DNA of 64,000 nt from Cupriavidus sp. D39 (GTDB taxonomy: Bacteria > Pseudomonadota > Gammaproteobacteria > Burkholderiales > Burkholderiaceae). The stretch covers positions 620,001-684,000 of the forward strand of contig NZ_JAPNLE010000007.1 in NCBI RefSeq assembly GCF_026627925.1, given 5' to 3'. Every line of letters begins with the position of its first letter. The first letter of the stretch is position 1. Shown here one piece after another: positions 35,430 through 45,527 of this stretch. Both the position numbers and the translations under genes were made by a program. Below the pieces are notes generated by a model. That model was not told the origin of the DNA. It saw nothing but the letters and a program-made list of their open reading frames with translations, and searched no databases.

Positions 35430-38400
35430 TCAGTCGCGCTGGCCGGATGGTCGCGCAGCATCCAGCAGTGCCCTGGCCTGCTGCCACTCAGCGGTGTCGA
35501 ACCCTTCCGTGAAGGACTCATGCAGGCCGGCCAGCATCTGCCGCGCAACTTCCGCATTGTCCTGGTCTTGCCATAGCCGAGCCAGACCCAGCGCCGCGCG
35601 CAGCTCGAGCGACTTCGCGCCTTGCTGGCGGCCGATGGCGATGGACCGATGAAAGCACGCTGCCGCCGCTTCGGGGTCAGCAGCCCCGTCCGGGCGATGG
35701 AGAAGCAGTTCCGCCTGGAGCCGATGCAACTCCGCTTCAAAGAAACGTTCCCCCGTGTTGCCGACCGTGGCCAGCGCGTCAGCCAGCACGTCCAGTCCCG
35801 CCTGCGCCTGGTCGGCGTTCTGGTAGGTTTGGGCCAGCAGGGCCAGGAAATAAGGCCGCCCCAGCTCGGCGCCCGTGGCCTGGTAGGCGGCCAGGCCCTC
35901 GCGTATCTGGGCAATGCCCTCCTCACTGCTCCCCTGCTCGGCCAGCGCCCAGCCCCGCAAGATGGTTCCCCATGCGAGCCAGAACGGAAATCCTTGCTCG
36001 GTCGAGAGCGTGATGGTGGCGTCGGCGCACTCCCGGGCCAGTCGTGTCTCATGCCGCAGCTGATGCAATTCGGCGGCAAAGGCCAGGCCGAGAGCGAGGC
36101 TGAAAGGATGAGAAAGCCTGCGGGCCAGCGCCAGCGCCTCTTGGGCAGCCTTGCTGGCCTGAGCCGGAAAGCCCTGCAGCCATAAGACCCATCCCAGAAG
36201 GCAGAGGCCACGGACCCCATGGTCCATCTCATAGAGTGCGTCATGGGCCTGACGCCGTTCAGGGTCATAGTGGGCAAGCCCCCGCTCCAGGTGCGCCCGG
36301 GCCTGGTGGAACTTGCCCAGAAAGAGCGACGATCCTCCCAGCGCGATATGAGCGTGCTCGAGCAGCACCGGGTCTTGCGCGTTCTCAGCCAACTCGAGCA
36401 GCGCCTCCCCTAATTCATACGCCGTGTGATGCTGCGCACGAAGTGAAAAGAAAGTGCGCAATCCCAAGCTTCACCTGGAACAGCTGCGGGGTTTCACCAC
36501 TGTGTTCGCACAAGGTCAGGGCTCGGGCATAGTTGGCCTCCACCTCCGACGAGGCATAACCTCTCGCAGCAATCAAGGCTGGGCCAAGGGTGACGCGCAA
36601 GGCAAGATCCTGGCGCGCGCGTTCGGGCGCGTCGGGCAGGCGCTTGAGCAACTCCAGCGCCGTACTCAGGTGACGGATGGCGTCTAGATGCGCCGAACGC
36701 TCAACGGCCTGGCGCCCGGCGCAATGCAGGTACTCCACCGCCTTGGGGATGTTGCCGCTGAGACTGTAGTGATGTGCCAGTTCGCTGCAGTGGTCTCTCA
36801 AGTGATGCCGGAAGAGGATCTCGATGGCCCGGCCTGTGCGCTCATGTAACGCGCCGCGCTGTTCCGAGAGCAGAGAGTGGCCTGCGACTTCCTGGGTGAG
36901 GGCGTGCTTGAACGCATACTCGACTTCCGGGAATGCCGGCCGCCCGTAGATAAACTCTCCCGCCTGCAGGCTGGCCAGCAGTGGATAGAGGCGCTCCTCC
37001 GACTGCCCGGTGACCTGCCGGATCAGGCTCAAGGGGAATTCCTTGCCGATCACGGCCAGGGTCTGCAGCAGTTCCTTCTGCGCGAGTGGCAGCCGGTCCA
37101 TGCGCGCCGCGAGCACGCCCTGTACCGTGGTCGGAATATGCAGCGCGGCCGGGGTCTTTTCAATACGGTAATGGCCGGGTTCACCGAGCAGCGCCTTTTC
37201 CTCGGCCAGGGTCTGGACGACCTCCTCCATGAAAAAGGGATTGCCCTCGGTTTTTTCGAGGATAAGATGCCTGAGCGGCGCGAGGCTGGGGTCATTGCCC
37301 AGCAAGTCGCCGAGCAAGCCTTGCGCCTCGGCTGGACCGAGGGGGTCGAGCCGCAATGCCGTGCCATTGTCCTTGTGCCCCCACGCGCACTGATACTCGG
37401 GGCGGTAGTTCACGAGCAGCAGAATCCGGGCTTGCGCCATTCGCTCGATGAAGTAAGCGAGGAAGGCTTCGGTCTCGCTGTCCAGCCACTGAAGGTCCTC
37501 GAACAGCAACTCGACGGGCTGATCAAGGCTCTCTCGCACCAGAAGGCGCGTGATGGCCTCGAACGTGCGCTCGCGCCGGAGGCCGGCGCCCATGTCCGCC
37601 AGCGCCGAGCCGAGTTCACCGATGCCCAGCAGATACAGCAGGTAAGGCATGACGTCTTCGAGACTGCGCTCCAGCGTGACGATCTTGCCCGCGACCTTCT
37701 CATGGCAGCGCCGCTTGTCGTCCTGGGCAGTGAGCTGGAAATAATTCCTCAGGAGTTCGATGAGCGGCAAATACGCAAAGGCTTTGCCGTGCGACACCGA
37801 GAAGGTCTCCAGCACCAGGCAGCCGCTCTGCGAGCGCGCCTTGAACTCGTGGAACAGCCGCGACTTGCCGACCCCGGCCTCCCCCACCACCGCGACGATC
37901 TGCCCGTGTCCGGCGGTGGACTGGTCCAGCGCCAGGTGCAGCGCCTCCAGTTCGGCTTCACGGCCCACGAAGCGGGCCAGGCCACGGTGGGCTGCCACTT
38001 GCAAGCGCGTGCGCAATGCCCCGAGACCAAGCACTTCATAGACCGCGAGCGGCTCGGGGATGCCTTTGACCTGGGCGTCTCCCAGCGCCTTGAACTCGAA
38101 GTACCCCTGCGCGAGCTTGTGGGCGGATTCGCTCACGAGAATGGACGATGGCGCGGCCATCGTCTCCATCCGCGCAGCAATGTGGATCGTGTGCCCCACC
38201 GGGTCATAGTCAGTGTGCAGGTCGTCCTTGCGGATCGAGCGCACGACTACCTCGCCGGTGTGGACGCCCACCCGGATCTGCAGCGAGATGCCCTGCTCCA
38301 GCCGCAGCTTGTCGCTGTGCCGGTGCATTGCCTCCTGCATGCGCAGCGCCGCATACAGCGCGCGCTGGGTATGGTCCTCATGGGCGATGGGCGCGCCGAA

Positions 38401-38844
38401 CAGCGCGAGGATGCCGTCGCCCAACGACTTGGCCACGTAGCCCTCGTAGTAATGCACGGCCTCCATCATCAGCTCGATGACGGGGGTAATCAGGCGGTTT
38501 GCCTCTTCCGGGTCCCGGTCGTGGATCAGTGCGGTCGAGCCCGCCATGTCGGCAAACAGCACGGTGATGGTCTTGCGTTCGCCGGCGGTCACTCCGCGGG
38601 CTTCCAGCGCCGCCTGCTCGGCCCGGATGCGCTCGGCCAGGTGCGGTGGAGTGTAATGAACGGGGGCGGCGGACGAGGCTTGCGGTATTTCGCTGACGGG
38701 CTCGCCGCAAGCGTTGCAGAAGCGCGCCGCGGGGCTCAGTTCGTGGCCACACCGCGCGCAGAGGCGCGCCAGCCGGTTGCCGCATTGCTCACAAAAATTG
38801 GCGCCAATGGCATTCTCGAACCCGCAAATTGTGCAGCGCGCCAT
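35430..38844 (-). CDS. Adenylate/guanylate cyclase-ATPase-TPR regulator, frameshifted
   Basis: This is a large multidomain protein, about 1,137 residues when read through. A double zinc ribbon comes first (CTICGFENAIGANFCEQCG, then CARCGHELSPAARFCNACG). A class III nucleotide cyclase domain spans roughly 90-270, with metal Asp residues at 99 (VLFADMAGST) and 143 (SLGDGILALFG). An AAA/NACHT-like ATPase follows, with Walker A GEAGVGKS at 321-328 and LLFEDLQWLDSET as Walker B. Long TPR-type helices continue to the end. Such proteins are cytoplasmic signalling or SARP/MalT-like regulators. Near 36465 the frame shifts by an extra base (or two missing), the opposite sign to other breaks in this window. 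It may be a pseudogene, a split pair or an error. The product's target is unknown. Confidence 0.85.
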
Positions 38845-38964
38845 GGGAGCCTCCCCGGACTTCCTCCGGGTAAATTAAACGCCCCATTGCCTTTCATCGC
38901 AAGACCGACTCGTCTCTGCATGATCGCCTGGATCGGGCTGAGCGTTGCGCGGCGCACTTGGGGC

Positions 38965-39480
38965 GCTCCTCTGCCCTGCCTACTCTCTCAAGGTCTCGAT
39001 GATCTGTTCGCGCAGCCACTGGTTACCCTCGTCATTTGTCGAAGCTTTCATGCCAGTGCACCGTGACTTCGACCTCGGGAATCTTGACCGACAATGGATA
39101 AACGGTGAACTGGCACCTGAAGCGCAATACGCCGCTGCAGGCCGGCGGCCCGCAGTGAGTCGTAGATATTGCGGTGACTACTTTCACTTGGCGCCACCGC
39201 GATATGGGAGAGCTCGAGAAAACGCTCCGCGGACAGGCTGCGCGCCGGCAGCCCGGGGCGCTTGCGTGTCATGCACACGTAGTCCTCATGAAACAGCAGC
39301 GCATATCGTGTTGCCGGCCTGAGAGCGGCCAGATTGCCGATGGCGTTCTCCGATGTCGGTCATGGAAAGGCGAAATACCAGTTCGCTGGTGTCGGGGTCG
39401 AAATGTTCCGAGTGGCGCAGGGCCTCGCGAATCGACGCGCGCGACGGTGGCGTCAGGTAGTGGTCGCGGCATGGAGGCCA
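38965..39480 (-). pseudogene. Decayed LysR-family regulator
   Basis: Pieces of a LysR effector domain appear in three frames on the minus strand. REALRHSEHFDPDTSELVF and RLSMTDIGE mark the hinge region. RKRPGLPARSLSAERFLEL, HIAVAPSESSHRNIYDSL and RRIALQVPVH make the middle. VTVHWHESFD plus NDEGNQWLREQIIETL make the C-terminus. Several frameshifts and an internal stop break it, and the helix-turn-helix is missing. This is old decay, unlike the single-base breaks in other genes here. Confidence 0.7.
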
Positions 39481-39650
39481 TGTCCCGTGGAGAAGGCAAG
39501 CCAGCGTGGAGGCTGCCTTTTATGCCGAGGGGAACTGCCGCATGCCAGCACGGTTGCGGGCGAAGCTTGGCGATTAATTGCATTTTAACTTTGGCGTAAG
39601 GGCTTCACCTCGTTCGAAGATCGTCATTCGTGCGACCCCGTAGACGAGAG

Positions 39651-39669
39651 CGTGCAAAAGTTGGGGAGG
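39651..39669 (+). repeat. ISKra4 terminal repeat, left copy
   Basis: CGTGCAAAAGTTGGGGAGG lies at the left boundary of the ISKra4 N-half. An identical copy in the same orientation is at 40237-40255. In an intact element the two ends should be inverted, so the direct orientation shows a rearrangement. Confidence 0.65.
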
Positions 39670-40234
39670 GCACCAAGGGAGAGCCGCTTGGGATGTCGCG
39701 CCGGATCCATGTGGACTACGCTGCTCGGTATCGCAACGTCGGCCATGACGATGACGCAGCTTTGGCCGTTATTGAGCGCCCTGACGGTAGCCTTGCGGAC
39801 CTCGGCCTTACCCTCGCGGAGGGACGGTCGCTGTTGGCCAAGGTGCAGGCCGAGCTGGTTTCGAAACAAGTGAAGAGGTGGTGTTCGGGCCAGACCCATT
39901 GTCAGTGCTGCTGGGCAACATTGAGACACAAGGACAGTCGCTCGACGGTAATGCGTACTGTATACGGCAAGGTGACCGTGCACAGCCCGCGACTGTGGTC
40001 GTGTGCTTGCCAACGGACTGCGCCGCCGCGGTGTGTGGTCCATCCCTTATCTAAAGCTCTGACGAACCGCGCCACGCCGGAGCTGGAATACCTCCAGGCA
40101 AAGTGGGCAAGCCATCTGCCGTACCGGCAGGCCACGGTTTTGCTTAAGGAAGTCCGTTGGTCGGTGCCAGTCTGGCGACGCTGCCACGATGCCATCGCGA
40201 GGTGGAATCCGAAGGGCATGAGGAGAAGTACGAG
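39651..40234 (+). pseudogene. ISKra4-family transposase, N-terminal half
   Basis: The frame (open from 39630) matches the first ~180 residues of ISKra4-family transposases: LGLTLAEGRSLLAKVQAELV, KQVKRWCSGQTHCQCC (a zinc-binding Cys pattern), HKDSRSTVMRTVYGKV, HPLSKALTNRATPELEYLQ and AKWASHLPYRQATVLLKEV. It stops matching after LLKEV, where the DDE core should start. The missing half is found inverted just downstream (40280-41309). A terminal-repeat-like sequence sits at its left end (39651-39669). Confidence 0.8.
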
Positions 40235-40236
40235 AT

Positions 40237-40255
40237 CGTGCAAAAGTTGGGGAGG
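40237..40255 (+). repeat. ISKra4 terminal repeat, second copy
   Basis: This is an identical copy of the 19-bp sequence at 39651-39669. Read on the minus strand it is the expected right-end repeat, directly after the C-terminal end of the inverted transposase half. Confidence 0.65.
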
Positions 40256-40279
40256 CGGATTTCGTCAGGCGCCCTGACT

Positions 40280-41309
40280 TGCGGCAAGGATGTTGATTTT
40301 GTTCGCATTTGCCGTGACGCGAGGCGGCGATCTTGAGCGCCGAGTCATGCGGTCGGGAGAGAGCTCTCCGTTTAAGACTGCGACTCTGACCTGCACCATG
40401 CAGTGCGCCCCTTCGTCCGTCCAGCGCATCTGTCACTTCTTAGCCATGCGAAGGCTGACGACCTGGTTCACCGCGGACTCCGCGATGCTACTGCTGATCG
40501 GCAGGCCCTTCCGATGCCGAGCGCCGTAGTTGACCAACGTATTTGCGTTCTTCCGCAGGTACCAGGAGACTTTATCCAGGTTCCACCAAAGCGTGCTGAA
40601 TTCATACCCCGTCCTCATCAGCAGTCGAGTGTCCAAAGCCTTGATGCGCTCCAACGCTTTGCGGCCCTTGCCTTGCCATACCAGCCACTTGGCGTGATTC
40701 CCGTTCCAATGAGTCGATTACCTTGCTACCGAACACGGAACGCTGCGCCCCGTTGAACTTCATGGCGATGTGGAACTAATCGAGAAGCCTGCCGCGTGCG
40801 AGCTGACTGCCCTGGACGGCCTTCGCAAACTCACCGGCGTCGTCGCTGATCACGGTCACGCGTTCATCGGTCGCCACACCGCTTCTAAGGAGGAACTGAT
40901 CGAGTCGCGCCGCAGCTGAGGGGACTTCCCGGTGCACATAGGCATAAAACTTTGGCGGACTGTCCGTGAACGTCGCTCGCCCGGCCACGAGATTGACGTG
41001 GCGGCCAAGGCCTCTCACGTAGTCGCAATGCCTCAGCCACGCCGAGTCGATGCTCACGGTCGCGACGTGGCTGGATTCGCGAATCTGGACGTCCGCTACA
41101 GGCTGGGGCAACTTCGCGATGTCATCTTCGATATCGGCGTCGAGCTGCTTTCCAATGGCTCGAATTCGATCGCGAGCGCCGCTGAACGAAATGCCCTTGT
41201 CCAGCGGCAGGGGACACCCTGCCCTCAGGAGTACTGCGCGAAGCAGTGGCTTCAGGTCCGCATTGGCTGTGTCTGGCTTTCGCCTTCGTGCCCGTTTAGG
41301 CTTCTCCAT
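40280..41309 (-). pseudogene. ISKra4-family transposase, C-terminal half, inverted
   Basis: The minus strand holds the catalytic part of an ISKra4 transposase: LPLDKGISFSGARDRIRAIG, VATVSIDSAWLRHCDYV (first Asp), GRHVNLVAGRATF, YVHREVPSAAARLDQFLL, VTVISDDAGEFAKAV (second Asp), KWLVWQGKGRKALERIKALD and ISSSIAESAVNQVVSLRM (catalytic Glu region). It starts exactly where the plus-strand N-half ends. The frame is broken near 40780-40650. A CGA-to-TGA-type stop follows SLRMAKK, after which the normal QMRWTDEGAHCMVQVRVAVL tail continues. It is inactive. Confidence 0.8.
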
Positions 41310-41344
41310 ACCTGCCGCTTCTCTCCGGCCAGCGAGGCATTACC

Positions 41345-41830
41345 CCCACTTTTGGATATGGCGCCCCTCATTCGAGCGCCAGAGGGACTTCGACCCTCCT
41401 GAACAACGCGCTGCTCAGCGCACACTACCGTCACCCCAAGGCGCCCGGCCTGTCCCTCGCGGGCGTCCGGTTGGTCGTCCCTGACCATGTCAAGGGGCTT
41501 CCCGTGTTGCGTGCGCTTTCCTTGTGTGCATGCTGTCGCCACTACCTCGGCGCAGCGACTGGGCGTCCTGCCTGCTCATTCACCCAGCCGTATCAGCCTT
41601 CCCCGCACTGGCGGTCGGGGCGGCCTGCGCATCGACTTTTTCGAGGTTTGCTCGGCGTTCACTCGCGTTACGGCCCGCACACTCGCGCGGTCACCGTAAT
41701 TTGTGACACGCTGCACCGAAGGCTTCAGCCACTTCGTTACCTCCATAGCTGCAACGGTTGCTTCCGGCTGGAGCGGTTGCCGGGCGGGGCTTACACCCGC
41801 TGGAAAGCGCCGCCTTTTCACGGCGCACGC
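41345..41830 (-). mobile_element. Probable group II intron 5' fragment (domain I RNA)
   Basis: Read on the minus strand from about 41830, the sequence starts GTGCGCCGTGAAAAGGCGGC and continues with CCAGCGGGTGTAAGCCCCGC, GTGAACGCCGAGCAAACCTC and a GAGGGTCGAAGTCCCTCTGG stem. These are the kinds of conserved elements found in domain I of bacterial group II introns. No maturase or domain V follows: the sequence stops at the ISKra4 half near 41310-41345. I judge it a truncated intron; the call rests on motif resemblance only. Confidence 0.45.
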
Positions 41831-42063
41831 CAGTTTGAGTCAGTCGGCCCCAGATCTTCGATGACCGAAGGTGGCTGATTCACCGTCATTCGTGTCGCCA
41901 AGGGACTATTGCCGTTTTCGGCCCGACTACGGCCATCGACGACTTCCTAAGTGGATGAACGCGTTTCGCCCCCTTCACTTGAGCACTGGGTCGCTTCGAC
42001 CCTCAAGCCAAGCCGTCGGCCCGTCTCCACTTGGTGTGCGGACATGCAGCGCGCACACACCCT
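41831..42063. other. Non-coding flank, no gene seen
   Basis: The region lies between the probable intron fragment and the end of the MFS gene at 42064. Open frames exist but carry no recognisable domain. It may include the upstream exon into which the intron had inserted. Confidence 0.3.
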
Positions 42064-43424
42064 TCAGTGTTCCACCACGGCGGAACCCGGCAACTCCCTT
42101 TCTTCCTGCGGCGGACCATTGCGACCCAGCAGGAGCAGGCATATCGCCGCGATGACGGCCGGGATGGCGAGCAGGCTGAAGATGGCACCGAACGCCCATC
42201 CAATCCCCAGCAGCCATGCGCCGCCCATGGTTCCCGCCACGCCGCCGAAGCGGCCCATGCCCAGCATCCAGGCAATGCCGGTGACGCGGCTGGTGGTCGG
42301 ATAGTAATGTGCAGCGAGGGGCGACATCGACGCGGACGCACCGGAGATGGCCATGCCCACGATGACGATCATCGTCGTCAGTCCTGCGTGCGCCCCGCTG
42401 TACCCGATCACCAGCACCAGTACTGCGGCCGCCAGAAAGTACGCCGCGACGACACGGGTAGGCGGGAACCGGTCAGTCAGGAACCCTGCCAGCAGGATCC
42501 CCGCGCATCCGCCCAGATGGAACAGCGACGAAGTGACGGTCGACTCCTGCAGCGAATACCCCGAGGTCGTGAACAGGGTGGGAAGCCAGCTATTGACCAG
42601 GTACAGGATGACCATGCACATGAAGTAGCACAGCCAGATCAGGCAGGTGCCGACGGCATACCGCTCACGGAACAGCTCCGAGAGAGGCGACTTGCGGCCA
42701 TGTCCGGCATCTTCCTCGCACACGAGCTGGACATCGTCGAGCCGGGCGCCCGGCGCCAAGTGGCCCAGGATGCCCAGTGCATCCTCGCGCGAGCGCCGGT
42801 TGGCCACGAGAAACTTCACCGATTCTGGCAGAAGCGGCACCAGCACGAGTGTCAGCAGCACCGGTGCCACGCCGCCGACCACCAGCACGCCGTGCCAGCC
42901 GAAGCGCGGGATCAGCCAGGCCGTCATCAGGCCGCCCAGCCCATTACCGGCTGCGAAGCCGACCAGCATGGCATTGACCACGGTGCCGCGAATCCGCGTC
43001 GGGGCATACTCCGCCATCAGCGCGACGGCGTTCGGCACGGCGGCACCCAGGCCAATTCCCGTCAGGAGGCGCAGCGCAGCCAGCACTTCGAGTGACTGCG
43101 CGAACGCCGCCGCCACGCTGCACACCCCGAACGCGAAGACAGAGCCGATCAGCACGCGCTTGCGGCCAATGCGGTCGGCAAAGGGCTCACCCCCATGGCG
43201 CCAAAGCCGATGCCGACCAGCGTGGCGCTCAGCACGGGGCCCAGCGCTGCACGCGACAGGTGCCAGTCCTGGATCAACGACGGCGCAATGTAGCCCATGG
43301 CGCCGGTGTCCATCCCGTCCAAAGCGATGATCAGGAAGCACAGGACGAACAGCAGGATATGAAACCGCGAGAAACGCTGTTCGTCGAGGAAGGCTTGTAC
43401 GTCGACCTTGCGCTGGAGATTCAT
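42064..43424 (-). CDS. AAHS-type aromatic acid:H+ symporter (MFS), frameshifted
   Basis: This is a twelve-helix MFS protein of about 453 residues in the aromatic acid:H+ symporter (BenK/PcaK-like) group. The diagnostic first helix reads IIALDGMDTGAMGYIAPSLI. The helix 2-3 loop is GEPFADRIGRKRVLIGS, and LPESVKFLVANRR lies in the central loop. The start at 43424 has a GAGGTG box. The frame breaks in the C5 run at 43190-43194; one more base gives the expected GAMG-GEPFADRIGRK joint. It is divergent from the SnoaL-like gene at 43697. Import of an aromatic or alicyclic acid for the CoA pathway downstream is likely. Confidence 0.85.
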
Positions 43425-43696
43425 CGCGCACCTCGCAGCGGCCGGGAGCGGTGTGGCGCGCACATCGGGGGCGTCCGCACCGTGGTACCTGCGTGTACTG
43501 GCATTGTCTCTCTCCTTGGTTTGTCGCATCGTGGAAAAACCGCACTCACTTGCGGTTCCCTGCTGTGCGCCGGCTGTCGCGCCGGACATGGTTCTGAACT
43601 GATATTACGACCCGGGTGGGCTGGCGAATATGCCCCCGCCGTGCAGAGGACAACCAACCGAACGGCAGGCAATGGATGGTGACGGGAGGCAGAGAA

Positions 43697-44263
43697 TTGC
43701 AGCTCATGTTCATCCTTTCGCGTCACGCCCATCATGACCCCACATCCCCCTGCGCCCTCGGCGAACTGCTCGACCGCGAAGCCATCCGCGAATGCCTGTA
43801 TCGCTACTGCCGCGGCATCGACCGTTGCGATGAGGCGGCCCTGCGCAGCGTGTACTGGGACGATGCCACCGATCGGCATGGCCCCTATTCCGGCTCCGCC
43901 AGCGGCTTTATCGACTGGGTGCTGGACCGGCTGGGGACCAGCGAACGCTCGATCCACTTCCTCGGCAACCTCTCGATCGCCCTGCACGGCGACTGGGCGG
44001 CGGTGGAGTCGTACTTCCAGGCATTCCAGCGCCGGCCCAACCCCGATGCAGCGCAGCGGGAAGTCTTCCTGGCCGGACGCTACGTCGACCGATTCGAGAA
44101 GCGCAACGGCGAATGGCGGATTGCGCGGCGCGTGGTGGTCTACGACTGGGTCGGCCCGCTTGGCACCCCGGAGGGCACCGAGACCGAGCGCTTCGGCCCG
44201 CGCCAGCCTATTGGCGCACCCTGGCCGCATGATCCGGTCTACGCGCTGCTCAGCGCAGAGTAG
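43697..44263 (+). CDS. SnoaL-like (NTF2-fold) domain protein
   Basis: The product is about 188 residues with a SnoaL_4-type NTF2-like fold: LLDREAIRECLYRYCRGIDR, a WDDATDRHGPYSG pocket segment, FLGNLSIALHGDWAAVESYF, RYVDRFEKRNGEWRIARRVV and YDWVGPLG. Such cone-shaped domains include dehydratases, isomerases and ring-hydroxylation partners. The catalytic Asp-His type residues fit but do not identify the reaction. The start is uncertain: a TTG at 43697 has a well-spaced GGGAGG box, while ATG at 43706 lies too far from it. It is divergent from the MFS gene and convergent with the porin. Confidence 0.75.
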   Translation: MQLMFILSRHAHHDPTSPCALGELLDREAIRECLYRYCRGIDRCDEAALRSVYWDDATDRHGPYSGSASGFIDWVLDRLGTSERSIHFLGNLSIALHGDWAAVESYFQAFQRRPNPDAAQREVFLAGRYVDRFEKRNGEWRIARRVVVYDWVGPLGTPEGTETERFGPRQPIGAPWPHDPVYALLSAE

Positions 44264-44282
44264 ACCGGACAAGCCTGGACAG

Positions 44283-44298
44283 GGCGGCGCGAGCCGCC
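44283..44298. terminator. GNRA hairpin between convergent genes
   Basis: GGCGGC (44283-44288) pairs with GCCGCC (44293-44298) across a GCGA tetraloop. It lies between the stops of the SnoaL-like gene and the porin and may end both transcripts, though no T tract follows on either strand. Confidence 0.45.
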
Positions 44299-44303
44299 TG
44301 CCG

Positions 44304-45395
44304 TCAAAAGATATGCCGAAGGCCGATGGTGGTGCCGAACTGGTTGGCGCCCGCAGCGGTCGTCCCGAAGCCTGAGCCGCCCGTGCTCAGGCCAAGATTG
44401 GAACTGCCCTTGTTCTTCGTGTAACCGACGCTGAGGTAGGCATCCGTGCGCTTGGAAAAGGCGTACTTGGCCATGCCGACGAACAGCCAGGGATCGTTGC
44501 CCGTGTTCCGGAAATCCTGGTAGTAGGCGGCGGCACTGAGGCTGACGGCGGGGCCGGCCAGCCACGTCACGCCGGTCCACCACAGGTTCGAGGCCTGGTT
44601 GGCCTGGCCCGGGATCGCCCCCACCAGCAGCGCCCCGTCGTACGCCTTGGCCCAACGGTAGCCCGCGAAGACTTTGACCGGGGAGAAATCATACGTGCCG
44701 GTCAGCACTGCGCGCCGCGTCTTGGCGTCGGGATTGACCGTGACCGTGCCCGTATTGACTTCATCGTAGGCAGCGCCCACGCTGAACGGGCCACTGCCGT
44801 AGCTCAGCCGGAAGCCATACTCGCGCCCCAGCTTCGGTTCGCCGGGCACTTCGCTGCCGTTGACCGTACCACTCTCAGCGCCGAAGCTGTACATCCCGGA
44901 CGCCACCAAGCCGCCGAACGTGCCCGTGTATTTGACGGTATTGTCGGCCCGCGACACGAACGCCAGGTCCTGCGTGAAGATCGAGTACTTTGGCGCAAGC
45001 AGCATCGGATCATAGGGACCGATGAGGTCGAACAGCGCGCTCTGCTGCCGTCCGAGCAACAGGCTGCCCCACTTTCCCTGCAAGCCGACGTACGCCATCC
45101 GCCCGAACAGGCGGCCGCCCTGCGCGGACTTCCCCGTATCGGTGTCATAGCCGCTCTCCAGCACGAACAGCGCTTTCAGGCCGCCGCCCAGGTCTTCCGT
45201 ACCGCGCAGCCCCCAGCGCGACCCGGCGACGTTGCCTGACGTCATCCGGACGACGGAATGCCCGCCTCCGGTCTGGTGGTTCGCGAATTCGATACCCGCG
45301 TCCACCACGCCGTAGAGCGTAACGCTGGTTTGTGCGGCTGCCGGGAGGCTGCATAGCGCGCAGAAGAGCGCGGTCGCGCCAAGTTTGTATTGCAT
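44304..45395 (-). CDS. Gram-negative porin, Burkholderiales type
   Basis: This is a 363-residue Porin_4 protein. The signal peptide is MQYKLGATALFCALCSLPAA, cut near AAAQTS. The mature start is TSVTLYGVVDAGIEF. GSRWGLRGTEDLGGGLKALF and GRMAYVGLQGKWGSLLLGRQ form the barrel core. SKRTDAYLSVGYTKN and the C-terminal GLRHIF close it. The start at 45395 has a GGTGGAG box. It is the last gene of a seven-gene minus-strand run with SDRs, acyl-CoA dehydrogenases, an acyl-CoA synthetase and an enoyl-CoA hydratase, so it probably supplies that pathway with its substrate. Confidence 0.93.
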   Translation of the reverse strand: MQYKLGATALFCALCSLPAAAQTSVTLYGVVDAGIEFANHQTGGGHSVVRMTSGNVAGSRWGLRGTEDLGGGLKALFVLESGYDTDTGKSAQGGRLFGRMAYVGLQGKWGSLLLGRQQSALFDLIGPYDPMLLAPKYSIFTQDLAFVSRADNTVKYTGTFGGLVASGMYSFGAESGTVNGSEVPGEPKLGREYGFRLSYGSGPFSVGAAYDEVNTGTVTVNPDAKTRRAVLTGTYDFSPVKVFAGYRWAKAYDGALLVGAIPGQANQASNLWWTGVTWLAGPAVSLSAAAYYQDFRNTGNDPWLFVGMAKYAFSKRTDAYLSVGYTKNKGSSNLGLSTGGSGFGTTAAGANQFGTTIGLRHIF

Positions 45396-45527
45396 GTCTC
45401 CACCTTGTTTTGTTACGCCTCGGGCCTGTGCGGACCGAGGCAACCCGTGAATGGGCGTGAGCCGCCCTGCCCGCGGAGCGGGCATTTCCCTTCTTAACTA
45501 CTCAATTGCCCGGGTGCGTGCGGCATG

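Noticed and set aside
36877..39066. A 729-residue plus-strand open frame
   Set aside because: It is antisense to the cyclase-ATPase gene, which has clear domains. The plus-strand product has no recognisable motif and is a by-product of high-GC codon use.
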